The notes below the pieces were generated by a model that ran no database searches, was not told the origin of the DNA, and saw nothing but the letters and a program-made list of their open reading frames with translations. The translations under genes were made by a program, and so were the position numbers. This document shows, in pieces, positions 34,440 to 42,903 of a DNA stretch of 64,000 nt (within the stretch, counting starts at the first letter, position 1; every line of letters starts with the position of its first letter). This DNA comes from Cryobacterium sp. CG_9.6 (lineage in GTDB: Bacteria > Actinomycetota > Actinomycetes > Actinomycetales > Microbacteriaceae), in the NCBI RefSeq assembly GCF_029893365.1, contig NZ_JARXUZ010000001.1, positions 248,001-312,000 on the forward strand, in the 5' to 3' direction.

Positions 34440-35834
34440 ATGCAACTTTTCCACAGTTCCAGCCGCTTGTCAGCCACCTTCGATGACACGAATCTCGTGT
34501 CGTCCGCGGGGCTTGTCCCCGCGATGGCGTTGGCGGTGAAAACCGGCCTCAGCGACCTCGCCGATGCATGGCTGACCTTGCCGGGGTACTTCGGCGCGAA
34601 CTCGGGGTTGAAAGTCACCGCGTTGGTCGCGGGGATGCTCGCTGGTGCCGATTCGATCGATGACATGGCGTTGCTGCGGCACGGCGGTATGAAGAAACTC
34701 TTCGTCGGGACGTATGCCCCGTCGACGTTGGGGTCGTTCCTGCGGTCGTTCACGTTTGGTCACGTCCGGCAGCTGGACGCCGTCGCCTGGCGGTGGCTGG
34801 TCAACGTCGCCGCACACACCCCGATCGTGACGGGAATCGACGACTATGCGCTGGTGGACATCGACGACACGATCAAGGAAGTCCACGGTTACCAGAAGCA
34901 AGGCTCCGGTTACGGCTACTCCGGAGTGCGCGGTTTAAACGCCCTGATCGGCATCGTCTCCACACGCAAGGCGGCGCCGATCATCATCGGGTCCCGACTG
35001 CGGAAAGGCGCGGCCGGTTCCCCGCGCGGCGCGGGAAAGTTCGTCGGGGATGTCCTCGCCACCGTGAAACGCCTCCGCAGCCAGACGGCCGGCGGCCTGG
35101 TGCTGCTGCGCGCGGACAGCGCGTTCTATGGGCACGCGGTCGTCGCCGCCGCGCACCGGGCTGGCGCAAAAGTGTCCATCACAGCCCGCATGGACCCGGC
35201 CGTTAAGCGCGCCATCGGCACGATCACCGATGACCAATGGACGACCATCAACTACACCGATGCGATCCGGGACGAGGCCACCGGCGCGTGGATCTCGTCC
35301 GCCGAGGTCGCGGAAGTCGTGTTCACCGCTTTCAGCTCACGCAAAAAGGCCGAACGCATCGTGGGGCGCCTGGTCGTGCGCCGGATCCCGGAGCTGAATC
35401 AGAAGGCCACCGAAGGGCAACCGACGCTGTTCGACACGCACCGGTTCCACGCGTTCTTCACCACCAGCGACCTGGACACCGTCACCGCGGACCAGACCCA
35501 CCGGCAGCACGCCATCATCGAGCAGATTAACGCCGACCTTAAGGACAGCGCGCTGGCGCACCTGCCATCAGGTGTGTTCACGGCCAACGCGGCCTGGCTC
35601 GTGCTGGCCACGATCGCCTTCAACCTTTCGCGCGCCGTTGGTTCGCTGGCCGGCAGCGATCTCGGCAAGGCACGCAGCGGCACCATTCGTCGCAAACTCA
35701 TCAGCATCCCCGCCCGCATCTCCACCTCGGCACGCAGGATCACCCTGCACCTCCCCGCCAACTGGCCATGGAAACCCGGATGGACGACCGCGTTCGCGGC
35801 GGCCTGCGGCCCGCCGCAAACCGCCACCACCTAA
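34440..35834 (+). CDS. IS1380-family transposase
   Basis: A 464-residue DDE transposase. The first catalytic Asp region is VDIDDTIKEVHGYQKQGSGYGY, read in parts, near residue 140. The second is LLRADSAFYGHAV near 222, and the Glu region is IEQINADLKDSALAHLPSG near 362, in the order and spacing of IS1380. A conserved N-terminal DNA-binding part precedes them. The gene is uninterrupted, so the element could be mobile. Codon use is like the host, suggesting a source of similar composition. Confidence 0.93.
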   Translation: MQLFHSSSRLSATFDDTNLVSSAGLVPAMALAVKTGLSDLADAWLTLPGYFGANSGLKVTALVAGMLAGADSIDDMALLRHGGMKKLFVGTYAPSTLGSFLRSFTFGHVRQLDAVAWRWLVNVAAHTPIVTGIDDYALVDIDDTIKEVHGYQKQGSGYGYSGVRGLNALIGIVSTRKAAPIIIGSRLRKGAAGSPRGAGKFVGDVLATVKRLRSQTAGGLVLLRADSAFYGHAVVAAAHRAGAKVSITARMDPAVKRAIGTITDDQWTTINYTDAIRDEATGAWISSAEVAEVVFTAFSSRKKAERIVGRLVVRRIPELNQKATEGQPTLFDTHRFHAFFTTSDLDTVTADQTHRQHAIIEQINADLKDSALAHLPSGVFTANAAWLVLATIAFNLSRAVGSLAGSDLGKARSGTIRRKLISIPARISTSARRITLHLPANWPWKPGWTTAFAAACGPPQTATT

Positions 35835-35952
35835 CCACCAGCCACCCGGCGAACGAAGACTTGGAACACCACCGGCAGCAAGGCCGGCAGCCTCGCCCTG
35901 CCCGCCACCAAAAACCACGATCTGAATTCAGTGACGCCGATCAGTCAAGGCA

Positions 35953-35968
35953 GACCGGTGGATCGAGG
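35953..35968 (-). repeat. Right inverted repeat of the IS
   Basis: GACCGGTGGATCGAGG; exact complement of 34320-34335. The target copy CTTAG follows at 35969-35973. Confidence 0.92.
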
Positions 35969-35969
35969 C

Positions 35970-36482
35970 TTAGGCGCGTGCTGCCACGCGGTTCTCAGCA
36001 CTGATCATCCAGGCGTACTGCTCAAGAGCAGTGATGACCGTGTGCAGAATGTCGGCGCTCGTGGGGTCTTCGTCGTCGACCTGATCGTGAACCTCGCGCA
36101 TGGTGCCCACGGTTGCGTTGAGGCGCTCGGTGATGAGGTCGACCGTCTCGGCGGTGTCCACCTCGCCCTCGGGATACCCTGCGAGGGTGGTGGTCTCGGA
36201 CACCGTTGCGCTACGGCCGTCGGGTGTGGCCTGAAGGGCGCGCATCCGCTCGGCAATCACATCGCTGAACTCGCGGGCGTCATCAACAATTTCATCGAGC
36301 TGAAGGTGCAGATCGCGAAAGTTCTTGCCGACAACGTTCCAGTGTGCTTGCTTGCCCTGAAGGTGCAGTTCAATCAGGTCCACGAGCACGCGCTGCAGGC
36401 TCGTCGCGAGCTCCGGTGAGGCGACGAATCCGCTGTTGCCCCGTGTGCGTACGGCGGTCTTGGTGTGGGATGTGGTGGTCAT
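35970..36482 (-). CDS. dps: Dps-family DNA-protecting ferritin
   Basis: A 170-residue Dps protein forming a ferritin-like dodecamer that stores iron and shields DNA. The ferroxidase signature QAHWNVVGKNFRDLHLQLDEIVDDAREFSD, read in parts, spans residues 45-75 with His, Asp and Glu ligands. A basic tail of about 15 residues at the N-terminus (TSHTKTAVRTRG) could bind DNA. Its stop codon lies within the target duplication of the adjacent insertion element, which regenerated the stop, so the protein is intact but its original 3' flank has been displaced by 1.65 kb. Confidence 0.94.
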   Translation of the reverse strand: MTTTSHTKTAVRTRGNSGFVASPELATSLQRVLVDLIELHLQGKQAHWNVVGKNFRDLHLQLDEIVDDAREFSDVIAERMRALQATPDGRSATVSETTTLAGYPEGEVDTAETVDLITERLNATVGTMREVHDQVDDEDPTSADILHTVITALEQYAWMISAENRVAARA

Positions 36483-36704
36483 GGCTTCCCTCGTGTCTTC
36501 TCAGGTATATTGTTCGTTCTTTCCACTGTAAGCCGACGTGCGCGGCTTCGCACCCTGGGCCGCCGAGTCTGGGAGTTAGCCTGTTTGTGCGGCCCGAAAG
36601 GGGCGTTTGGCGGCGGGAATCGTCTGCGGCGGAGGGAGCGCCTAAAATAGAAGGATTGCCCTTCGGGCAGCAACCCCATTCCACCTTCGACCATTGGAGC
36701 CACC

Positions 36705-38090
36705 GTGGCCGCCCCCACTCGTCTCGACGCCGTCATCGCCCTTGCCCGCCACCGCGGGTTCGTCTTTCAGGCTGGTGAAATTTACGGCGGATCTCGCTCA
36801 GCCTGGGACTACGGACCCCTGGGTGTCGAGCTCAAAGAGAACATTAAGAAGCAGTGGTGGCGTTCGATGGTCACGAGCCGCGATGACGTTGTCGGCCTCG
36901 ACTCCAGCGTGATTCTGCCCCGGGCGGTCTGGGAGGCATCCGGTCACGTGGAGGTCTTCAGCGACCCGCTGATCGAGTGCACGAGCTGCCACAAGCGTTT
37001 TCGCGCCGACCACCTCGAAGAAGAGTATGAGGAGAAGAAGGGCCGCGCTCCCGAGAACGGCCTGGACGACATCGCCTGCCCCAACTGCGGCAACCGTCAC
37101 ACCTGGACCGAGCCGCGCGCCTTCTCTGGTCTGCTGAAGACCTACCTCGGCCCGGTCGACGACGAGGCGGGCATGCACTACCTGCGCCCCGAGACCGCAC
37201 AGGGCATCTTCGTGAACTTTGCGAACGTGCTGCAGGCCTCACGGTCGAAGCCTCCGTTCGGCATCGGCCAGATCGGTAAGAGCTTCCGTAACGAGATCAC
37301 ACCCGGAAACTTCATTTTCCGTACCCGTGAGTTCGAGCAGATGGAGATGGAATTCTTCGTCGAGCCCGGCACGGACGAGACCTGGCACCAGTACTGGATC
37401 GATACCCGCATGGCCTGGTACACCGGCCTCGGCATTCGCATTGAGAACCTGCGCCTCTTCGAACACCCCGCCGAGAAGCTGTCCCACTACTCCAAGCGCA
37501 CCGTCGACATCGAGTACCGCTTCGGCTTCGCCGGCGGCGAGTTCGGCGAGCTCGAAGGTGTGGCCAACCGTGGCGACTTCGACCTGTCGACACACGCGAA
37601 GGCATCCGGTAAGGATCTGTCCTACTTCGATCAGACGAAGAACGAGCGCTGGACGCCCTATGTGATCGAGCCGGCCGCCGGCCTCACCCGCTCGCTCATG
37701 GCCTTCCTGGTGGACGCGTACCACGAGGAGGAAGTGCCCAACGCTAAGGGTGGCGTGGACAAGCGCACCGTTCTCAAGCTCGACCCGCGCCTGGCGCCGG
37801 TGAAGGCCGCGATTCTGCCGCTGTCCCGCAACGAGCGCCTCTCGCCGATGGCGCGCGAGCTCGCGGCACGTCTGCGCGAGTCGTGGAACGTGGACTTCGA
37901 CGACGCGGGTGCCATTGGCCGCCGGTACCGTCGTCAGGACGAGATCGGAACCCCGTACTGCATCACGGTGGACTTCGACTCGCTCGATGACCAGGCCGTG
38001 ACCGTGCGTGACCGCGACACCATGCTGCAGGAGCGCGTGCCGCTCGCCGAACTCGACGCGTACCTCGCGGTTCGCCTGCGCGGTGCCTAG
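36705..38090 (+). CDS. glyS: Glycyl-tRNA synthetase (alpha2 type)
   Basis: A 461-residue class II synthetase of the dimeric type. [18 protein letters not shown] near residue 23 binds glycine. A zinc-finger-like insert has CTSCHKRF near 92 and CPNCGNRH near 125. [17 protein letters not shown] near 159, motif 2 [23 protein letters not shown], read in parts, near 190, and the C-terminal anticodon domain follow. Start GTG 36705 has TGGAG upstream. A small hairpin (TGCCC-TTC-GGGCA at 36657-36669) lies in the leader, and TAAAAT at 36642 is a possible -10 element. Confidence 0.96.
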   Translation: MAAPTRLDAVIALARHRGFVFQAGEIYGGSRSAWDYGPLGVELKENIKKQWWRSMVTSRDDVVGLDSSVILPRAVWEASGHVEVFSDPLIECTSCHKRFRADHLEEEYEEKKGRAPENGLDDIACPNCGNRHTWTEPRAFSGLLKTYLGPVDDEAGMHYLRPETAQGIFVNFANVLQASRSKPPFGIGQIGKSFRNEITPGNFIFRTREFEQMEMEFFVEPGTDETWHQYWIDTRMAWYTGLGIRIENLRLFEHPAEKLSHYSKRTVDIEYRFGFAGGEFGELEGVANRGDFDLSTHAKASGKDLSYFDQTKNERWTPYVIEPAAGLTRSLMAFLVDAYHEEEVPNAKGGVDKRTVLKLDPRLAPVKAAILPLSRNERLSPMARELAARLRESWNVDFDDAGAIGRRYRRQDEIGTPYCITVDFDSLDDQAVTVRDRDTMLQERVPLAELDAYLAVRLRGA

Positions 38091-38112
38091 ACCCAAGCTT
38101 CGGTAGAGCCAA

Positions 38113-38143
38113 AAACACCCTCCCGTCTATCGGGAGGGTGTTT
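38113..38143. terminator. Strong terminator after glyS
   Basis: AAACACCCTCCCG and CGGGAGGGTGTTT form a perfect 13-bp stem with loop TCTAT, working in both directions. Confidence 0.9.
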
Positions 38144-38190
38144 CTGTCTCCACTCAACGTGGGGTTGGCCTGTCCGGCGGCCCGAGTGGC

Positions 38191-38235
38191 GATCAACGCA
38201 CCTTCCCGGGCGGCCGGAAGGTGCGAAGCGCGCCG
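38191..38235. repeat. Third copy of the REP-like unit
   Basis: CGCACCTTCC (38197-38206) and GGAAGGTGCG (38216-38225) form a perfect 10-bp stem. Flanks GGCGATCAA and AAGCGCGCC match the units at 18543-18652. Confidence 0.75.
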
Positions 38236-38265
38236 GTTACACGAGAACGGATGCCGCGGCGCCGG

Positions 38266-39321
38266 TCACGCGGCGGGCGCGACCTCGATCAGGGTCACGC
38301 CCGGAGTGCGGTTGGGCAGGGACATGGCCGCCAGCGCGGCGGGTGCCTCCGACAGAGGGATTCTGCTCTCGATCAGGTCCTGCGGACGCAGCCGGCCGCT
38401 CAGCACCAGCTCGAGCAGTGCCGGGTAGTCCCGGGCCGGCATGCCGTGACTGCCCAGAATGGCGAGTTCCCGGGCCACCACGAGTCCGAGCGGAAGACGC
38501 GGGTCCTCCTCGAGTAGACCAATCTGCACATGGCGTCCGCGAATGGCGAGGGAGCGGATGGCGATGCTCACCGTGTTGCCGTGCCCAAGCGCCTCCACGG
38601 CCACCTGCGCTCCCGAATCATCTGGAGTGAGTGCCCGAATCCGGGCCACGACCTCGGCATCATCGAGCCCGGAGGCGTTCACCGTGTGGGTCGCACCCGC
38701 CCGCGTTGCCGCCTCGAGGGCGGCGTCGCTGATGTCGACGGCAATCACATCGGCACCCAGGGCGCGGCCGATCATCACCGCAGACAGGCCAACGCCGCCG
38801 CAGCCCACCACGACAAGAGTTTCGTCGGGCTGCAGACGAGCCTGGTGCACGAGGCCGCGGTATGAGGTGGCAAAGCGGCAGCCGAGCAGGGCGGCCGCGC
38901 CGGCGTCGAGGTCGTCGGGAATCGCGATCAGGTTGAAGTCCGCCTGATGCAGGGCCACCCGCTCGGCGTAGGAACCCCAGTGGGTGAAGCCGGGCTGGGT
39001 CTGGTTTCGACACACCTGACCGTTGCCGCTGTCGCACTCCGGGCATTCGCCACACGCGCAGACGAACGGAACGGTCACGCGTTGGCCCACGCGAAAGCGG
39101 CGCACGAGCGGACCGATCGCGTCGATCGTGCCCACAAGTTCGTGCCCCGGAACATGCGGCAGCGCAATGTCTGCGTCATGGCCCATCCAGCCGTGCCAAT
39201 CACTGCGGCAGAGGCCGGTGGCTTCGACCCGCACAATGACGCCCGCGGCGCTCAGGAGGGGTTCGGGAACCTCACGCACGACCGGCAGCTCGCCGAATTC
39301 CTCGAAATAGACCGCTTTCAT
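38266..39321 (-). CDS. Zinc-dependent alcohol dehydrogenase
   Basis: A 351-residue medium-chain alcohol dehydrogenase. Catalytic zinc ligands lie in TGLCRSDWHGW near residue 35 and VPGHELVG near 57. The structural zinc lobe is CACGECPECDSGNGQVC near 87, read with four cysteines, and the NAD loop VVGCGGVGLSAV near 169. ATG 39321 starts the family N-terminus MKAVYFEEFG. It appears monocistronic and is convergent with glyS. The substrate is unknown; formaldehyde or aliphatic alcohols would be consistent with the family. Confidence 0.9.
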   Translation of the reverse strand: MKAVYFEEFGELPVVREVPEPLLSAAGVIVRVEATGLCRSDWHGWMGHDADIALPHVPGHELVGTIDAIGPLVRRFRVGQRVTVPFVCACGECPECDSGNGQVCRNQTQPGFTHWGSYAERVALHQADFNLIAIPDDLDAGAAALLGCRFATSYRGLVHQARLQPDETLVVVGCGGVGLSAVMIGRALGADVIAVDISDAALEAATRAGATHTVNASGLDDAEVVARIRALTPDDSGAQVAVEALGHGNTVSIAIRSLAIRGRHVQIGLLEEDPRLPLGLVVARELAILGSHGMPARDYPALLELVLSGRLRPQDLIESRIPLSEAPAALAAMSLPNRTPGVTLIEVAPAA

Positions 39322-39397
39322 GTCCCTAGTCTGCCTGATCCCCCTGTCAGCGCGGTGTTTGCTCACCGTGGTGACCGCCGCACGGGTGCCGAGAGGC

Positions 39398-39469
39398 TGT
39401 CGCGGCACTTGTTTGGCAGCGCGGCACTCGTTCACACGAGTGCCGCGCGCCTGGACGAGTGCCGCGACG
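39398..39469. repeat. Nested double palindrome
   Basis: The inner pair GCGCGGCACTCGT (39419-39431) and its exact complement (39436-39448) has a 4-base loop. An outer pair, TGTCGCGGCACTTGT (39398-39412) with ACGAGTGCCGCGACG (39455-39469), matches at 13 of 15. The four arms share CGCGGCACTYGT. The locus lies between divergent genes. Confidence 0.75.
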
Positions 39470-39584
39470 AGAAATAGAGCCCGGCAGACGGCCCCGGCCA
39501 ACCACGCTACTGACCAGCCCGAATGCAGCCGAGACGGTTACAGTTGCCACATCGCATCACCCACCTGACCGAAGGACAAGATTC

Positions 39585-40271
39585 ATGAGCAGGCAATTCG
39601 AGGTCGTTTTCGAGGGTGAATTTCCCGGCACACCCGAGCAGGTCTGGGAGGCCGTCACCACACAGGCGGGGGCGTGGCTGTTCCCGTCCGAAGGGATGGA
39701 GGGTACGGACATGATCTCCGAGCGCCCCCACCACCGCATCAACCGCATGGACGGACCCGACGGCTGGTTCAACGTGCTTGAGCAGGTCATTGAGGAGCGT
39801 CCCCATGGCCACTCCTTCATGCGCTGGGTGCACAGCGGCGTGTTCCTCGACGGGCAGGACGAGCAGAACACGGCCATCCAGCTGCACACGAACTTCTACA
39901 TGCACACCCTCGCGCAGTATCTCCAATACTTCGCGGGCCGCCCGGCCGTATTCGCCGATATTCAGGGACCCGACGCGTCCGCGGACCAGGATGCGTTCGA
40001 GGTTGTGCGGGCCGCACTCGGCCTGGACGCTGGCACCATTGCCGGGGATTCAACCTATATGGCGCTCCCCGGCGAATCCAATCCCGGTGCCTTCGTCGAC
40101 CACGCGAGTGAGCACTTCATCGGGCTCCGCACCGACACCGCGCTCTACCGCTTCTTTGGGCGCAACGCGTTCGGTGGCACGGTCGGCATGACCGTTCATC
40201 ACTTCGGCGGTGCCGACGAGACTTTGATCGAGCATGAGTGGCACGAATGGCTCGGTTCCCTCTTCGACTAG
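39585..40271 (+). CDS. SRPBCC/AHSA1-like domain protein
   Basis: A 228-residue soluble protein. The start FEVVFEGEFPGTPEQVWEAVTTQ, read in parts, and WLFPSEGMEG near residue 31 are typical of the START/AHSA1 hydrophobic-pocket fold; the second half is unfamiliar. GAAGGACAAG lies before ATG 39585. It probably binds a small hydrophobic ligand; no pathway can be assigned. It is divergent from the alcohol dehydrogenase and convergent with hemA. Confidence 0.75.
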   Translation: MSRQFEVVFEGEFPGTPEQVWEAVTTQAGAWLFPSEGMEGTDMISERPHHRINRMDGPDGWFNVLEQVIEERPHGHSFMRWVHSGVFLDGQDEQNTAIQLHTNFYMHTLAQYLQYFAGRPAVFADIQGPDASADQDAFEVVRAALGLDAGTIAGDSTYMALPGESNPGAFVDHASEHFIGLRTDTALYRFFGRNAFGGTVGMTVHHFGGADETLIEHEWHEWLGSLFD

Positions 40272-40314
40272 CGAAGGTTCCCGGCCCGGTTGCGAAGCAG
40301 GTTCGCCCGCCGGG

Positions 40315-41703
40315 TCAGGAGGCTGCGGGAATGGCGTCCTCAGCGGCATCCGCTGCTGCGGCCGCGGACGCGTCTGACGACGCCTCGAGGTCGACCTTCA
40401 CACCGAAAAGTGCGTCCAAGCCCGTGAGGTACGCCTCCTGCTCGCCCGCGCGAGCGAGCTCACGAGCACGAACCATGGGGGTATGCAGAAGCACTCCGGT
40501 GAGGTGACGAAGCGCTTGCTCGGTCTGTTCGCTCGAGTCGCCACGGCTGCGTGCCCGGGCAATCTCGGCGTCACGCAGTTCAAAAATGTAGGTGCGCAGC
40601 GCCACGACGGCCGGAGCGAGGCTCTGTTCTTCGGCTACGGCCGAGAACTTGCGAGCGGCGCGACTCACCAGCTCGCGAGCCTCATCGGTGGCGTTGAGTT
40701 CCTCAAGCGGTGCGTGGATGCTGATGGTCTCGAGGTCGAGAAGTTCAACTCCCAGCACATCCACCACGTTCGGTGCCACGTTGCGCGGCAGACCCAGGTC
40801 GATGATGAGCTGCGGCGGGGCCTCCGGAGCGGCGTCGGCCGGACAGAGTGAGACGACGTCGCCTGCAGTTTCGAGGCGGCGGGCGTTCACGCCCACAGCG
40901 GCGCGTCCCGTGAGGATAAGGTCGGCATCAATGACGTGGTCTTCGCTGAGCGTGCAGGTGACCACCACATCGGCGCGGGCAACCTCGCCGGCGAAGTCGG
41001 CCGTCAGAACGGCCTCAATACCGTGCGACAGCGCGAACTTCTGTGCCCGACCGGACGGCGAGTAGACGCGCACGTTCTCGGCCCCACGGTCGCGGAGAGC
41101 AGCCAGGGAAGCGCCGGCGTAGCGGCCGGTACCCACGAGCAGAACACGCGCCTCGGCCCAGTCACTGACCCGGCTCTCGGCAAGCTCCAGCGCGAGCCGC
41201 ACGAGCGAGCGTCCGGCCGAACCTAGACCGGTACGGTTTTTCACGCCGCGCGATGTCTGCGAGGCGCGCTGAAACAGTCGCTCCAGCTCGGGACTCGTCG
41301 TACCGGCTGCCCGGGCCTGCTCGAGGGAGCGGCGCACCTGACCGGCAATCTCGCCCTCACCCACAACGACGGATTCGAGTCCACTGGTGACGGCGAACAG
41401 GTGCTCGGCAACGTCATTGCCATGCACCAGTGTGAGTGTGTCGCGCAGAACATCTTCGGAGACTCCCGTGTTCGCGCTCACGGCCTCAATTGCCGCATCC
41501 ACAGCGGGGAGATGCGAGACACCAAATGGCGCATTGAGATCGAGGTAGGCCTCGAAGCGGTTGCATGTTGCCACGATCACCGCGCCGCTGAGGGCAGTGT
41601 GCTTGGACACGATGTGACTGGCTGTCTCATCTCCGCCCACAGACAGCATCTCCAGCACGTCGAAGCTGGAGTTCTTGTGGCTGGCGGAGAGCAAAATTAG
41701 CAC
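40315..41703 (-). CDS. hemA: Glutamyl-tRNA reductase
   Basis: A 462-residue enzyme making glutamate-1-semialdehyde from glutamyl-tRNA, the first committed step of heme synthesis. The catalytic Cys lies in [12 protein letters not shown] near residue 48. [20 protein letters not shown], read in parts, near 110 and [10 protein letters not shown] near 163 are family motifs. The NADPH region [17 protein letters not shown] follows near 186. Start GTG 41703. An Ala-rich tail of about 25 residues ends the protein. It is divergent from hemE with 72 bp between, so both promoters are in that gap. Confidence 0.95.
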   Translation of the reverse strand: MLILLSASHKNSSFDVLEMLSVGGDETASHIVSKHTALSGAVIVATCNRFEAYLDLNAPFGVSHLPAVDAAIEAVSANTGVSEDVLRDTLTLVHGNDVAEHLFAVTSGLESVVVGEGEIAGQVRRSLEQARAAGTTSPELERLFQRASQTSRGVKNRTGLGSAGRSLVRLALELAESRVSDWAEARVLLVGTGRYAGASLAALRDRGAENVRVYSPSGRAQKFALSHGIEAVLTADFAGEVARADVVVTCTLSEDHVIDADLILTGRAAVGVNARRLETAGDVVSLCPADAAPEAPPQLIIDLGLPRNVAPNVVDVLGVELLDLETISIHAPLEELNATDEARELVSRAARKFSAVAEEQSLAPAVVALRTYIFELRDAEIARARSRGDSSEQTEQALRHLTGVLLHTPMVRARELARAGEQEAYLTGLDALFGVKVDLEASSDASAAAAADAAEDAIPAAS

Positions 41704-41775
41704 TCTTGAAGTGTAGAGCGTGACCCTGTGAGCTTCGACTCGTTGATTTCAGGGTTCTTTGAGAGAATGTAGCCG

Positions 41776-42897
41776 ATGATCCTCGACGCGCAGCACCCTC
41801 TGTCCTCCGGCGTCACCGCCGATTCCCGCCTGATCCGGGCCTATCAGGGTACCCGCCCCGACGTGACACCCGTGTGGTTCATGCGTCAGGCCGGTCGATC
41901 GCTGCCCGAATACCGCGACCTGCGCGTGGGAACACGCATGCTCGACGTGTGCCTCGACCCCGAGCTTGCGAGCGAAATCTCGTTGCAGCCGGTACGCCGC
42001 CACAACGTTGACGCGGGCATCTTCTTCAGCGACATTGTTGTTCCGCTCAAGCTCGTAGGCGTCGACGTGGAAATCGTTCCCGGCAAGGGTCCTGTTCTTG
42101 GCAAGGCCGTTCGGACGACAGCGGATGTCGACGAGCTGACCGCCCTCGACCCGGCGGTTCTCGATGAGGCACTGGCTCCCATCCGAGAGGCCGTCGGCCT
42201 CGCGGTGGCCCAGCTCGGTTCCACTCCCCTGATTGGATTCGCTGGCGCCCCCTTCACGCTGGCGGCCTACCTCGTGGAGGGTGGCCCGTCCAAGGACCAC
42301 ATGCACGCACGCTCCCTCATGCACTCCGACCCGGCCGCCTGGGAGAAGCTCATGCAGTGGACCGCGGATGTGACCGGCCGTTTCCTGCGTGCCCAGGTGG
42401 TTGCCGGCGCCAGCGCTGCGCAGTTGTTTGACTCGTGGGCCGGAGCGCTGTCTCTGGCCGACTACACGGCATCCGTGGCCCCGGCCTCGGCCGCCGCCCT
42501 CGCTCACGTGCGTGGCCTCGGCTACACCGAGCACGGTGCGGGCGACGGTGCGGTGGAACGCACCGTTCCCATCGTGCACTTTGGTGTTGGCACCGGCGAA
42601 CTGCTGAAGGCAATGCACGACATTGGCGCGGATGTGGTGGGAGTGGACTACCGCGTACCCCTCGATGAGGCCAACCGTCGGCTCGGTGGCGGTGTGCCGA
42701 TACAGGGCAACGTTGACCCGGCCCTGCTGATGGCACCGTGGCCCGTGCTGGAAGCGCACGTGCGCGACGTGCTCGAACGCGGTCGCACCGCACCATCTCA
42801 CGTGCTGAATCTCGGCCACGGTGTTCCCCCGGAGACCGACCCCGACGTGCTGACCCGGCTGGTCTCGCTCGTGCACTCCGTGAGCGCCGAGAACTAG
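41776..42897 (+). CDS. hemE: Uroporphyrinogen decarboxylase
   Basis: A 373-residue enzyme removing four carboxyls from uroporphyrinogen III to give coproporphyrinogen III. The hallmark PVWFMRQAGRSLPEYR, read in parts, lies near residue 37. GFAGAPFTLAAYLVEGG near 155 and GNVDPALL near 315 complete the active site. It leads the plus-strand heme operon, with cgoX starting 6 bases after its stop. Confidence 0.96.
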   Translation: MILDAQHPLSSGVTADSRLIRAYQGTRPDVTPVWFMRQAGRSLPEYRDLRVGTRMLDVCLDPELASEISLQPVRRHNVDAGIFFSDIVVPLKLVGVDVEIVPGKGPVLGKAVRTTADVDELTALDPAVLDEALAPIREAVGLAVAQLGSTPLIGFAGAPFTLAAYLVEGGPSKDHMHARSLMHSDPAAWEKLMQWTADVTGRFLRAQVVAGASAAQLFDSWAGALSLADYTASVAPASAAALAHVRGLGYTEHGAGDGAVERTVPIVHFGVGTGELLKAMHDIGADVVGVDYRVPLDEANRRLGGGVPIQGNVDPALLMAPWPVLEAHVRDVLERGRTAPSHVLNLGHGVPPETDPDVLTRLVSLVHSVSAEN

Positions 42898-42903
42898 ACC
42901 GCC

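Larger units (their letters stand above)
34320..35968 (+). mobile_element. Complete IS1380-family insertion sequence (1649 bp)
   Basis: The ends are 16-bp perfect inverted repeats (CCTCGATCCACCGGTC). They are flanked by a 5-bp direct repeat CTTAG at 34315-34319 and 35969-35973, which is the target duplication. One intact transposase gene fills most of the element. Intact ends, gene and target duplication indicate a recent or still active copy. It sits between cstA and dps, with the duplication covering the dps stop codon. Confidence 0.92.

Noticed and set aside
36483..36704. A T-box riboswitch before glyS
   Set aside because: No T-box core sequence or glycine specifier loop was found; only a 5-bp hairpin and a plausible promoter are visible.
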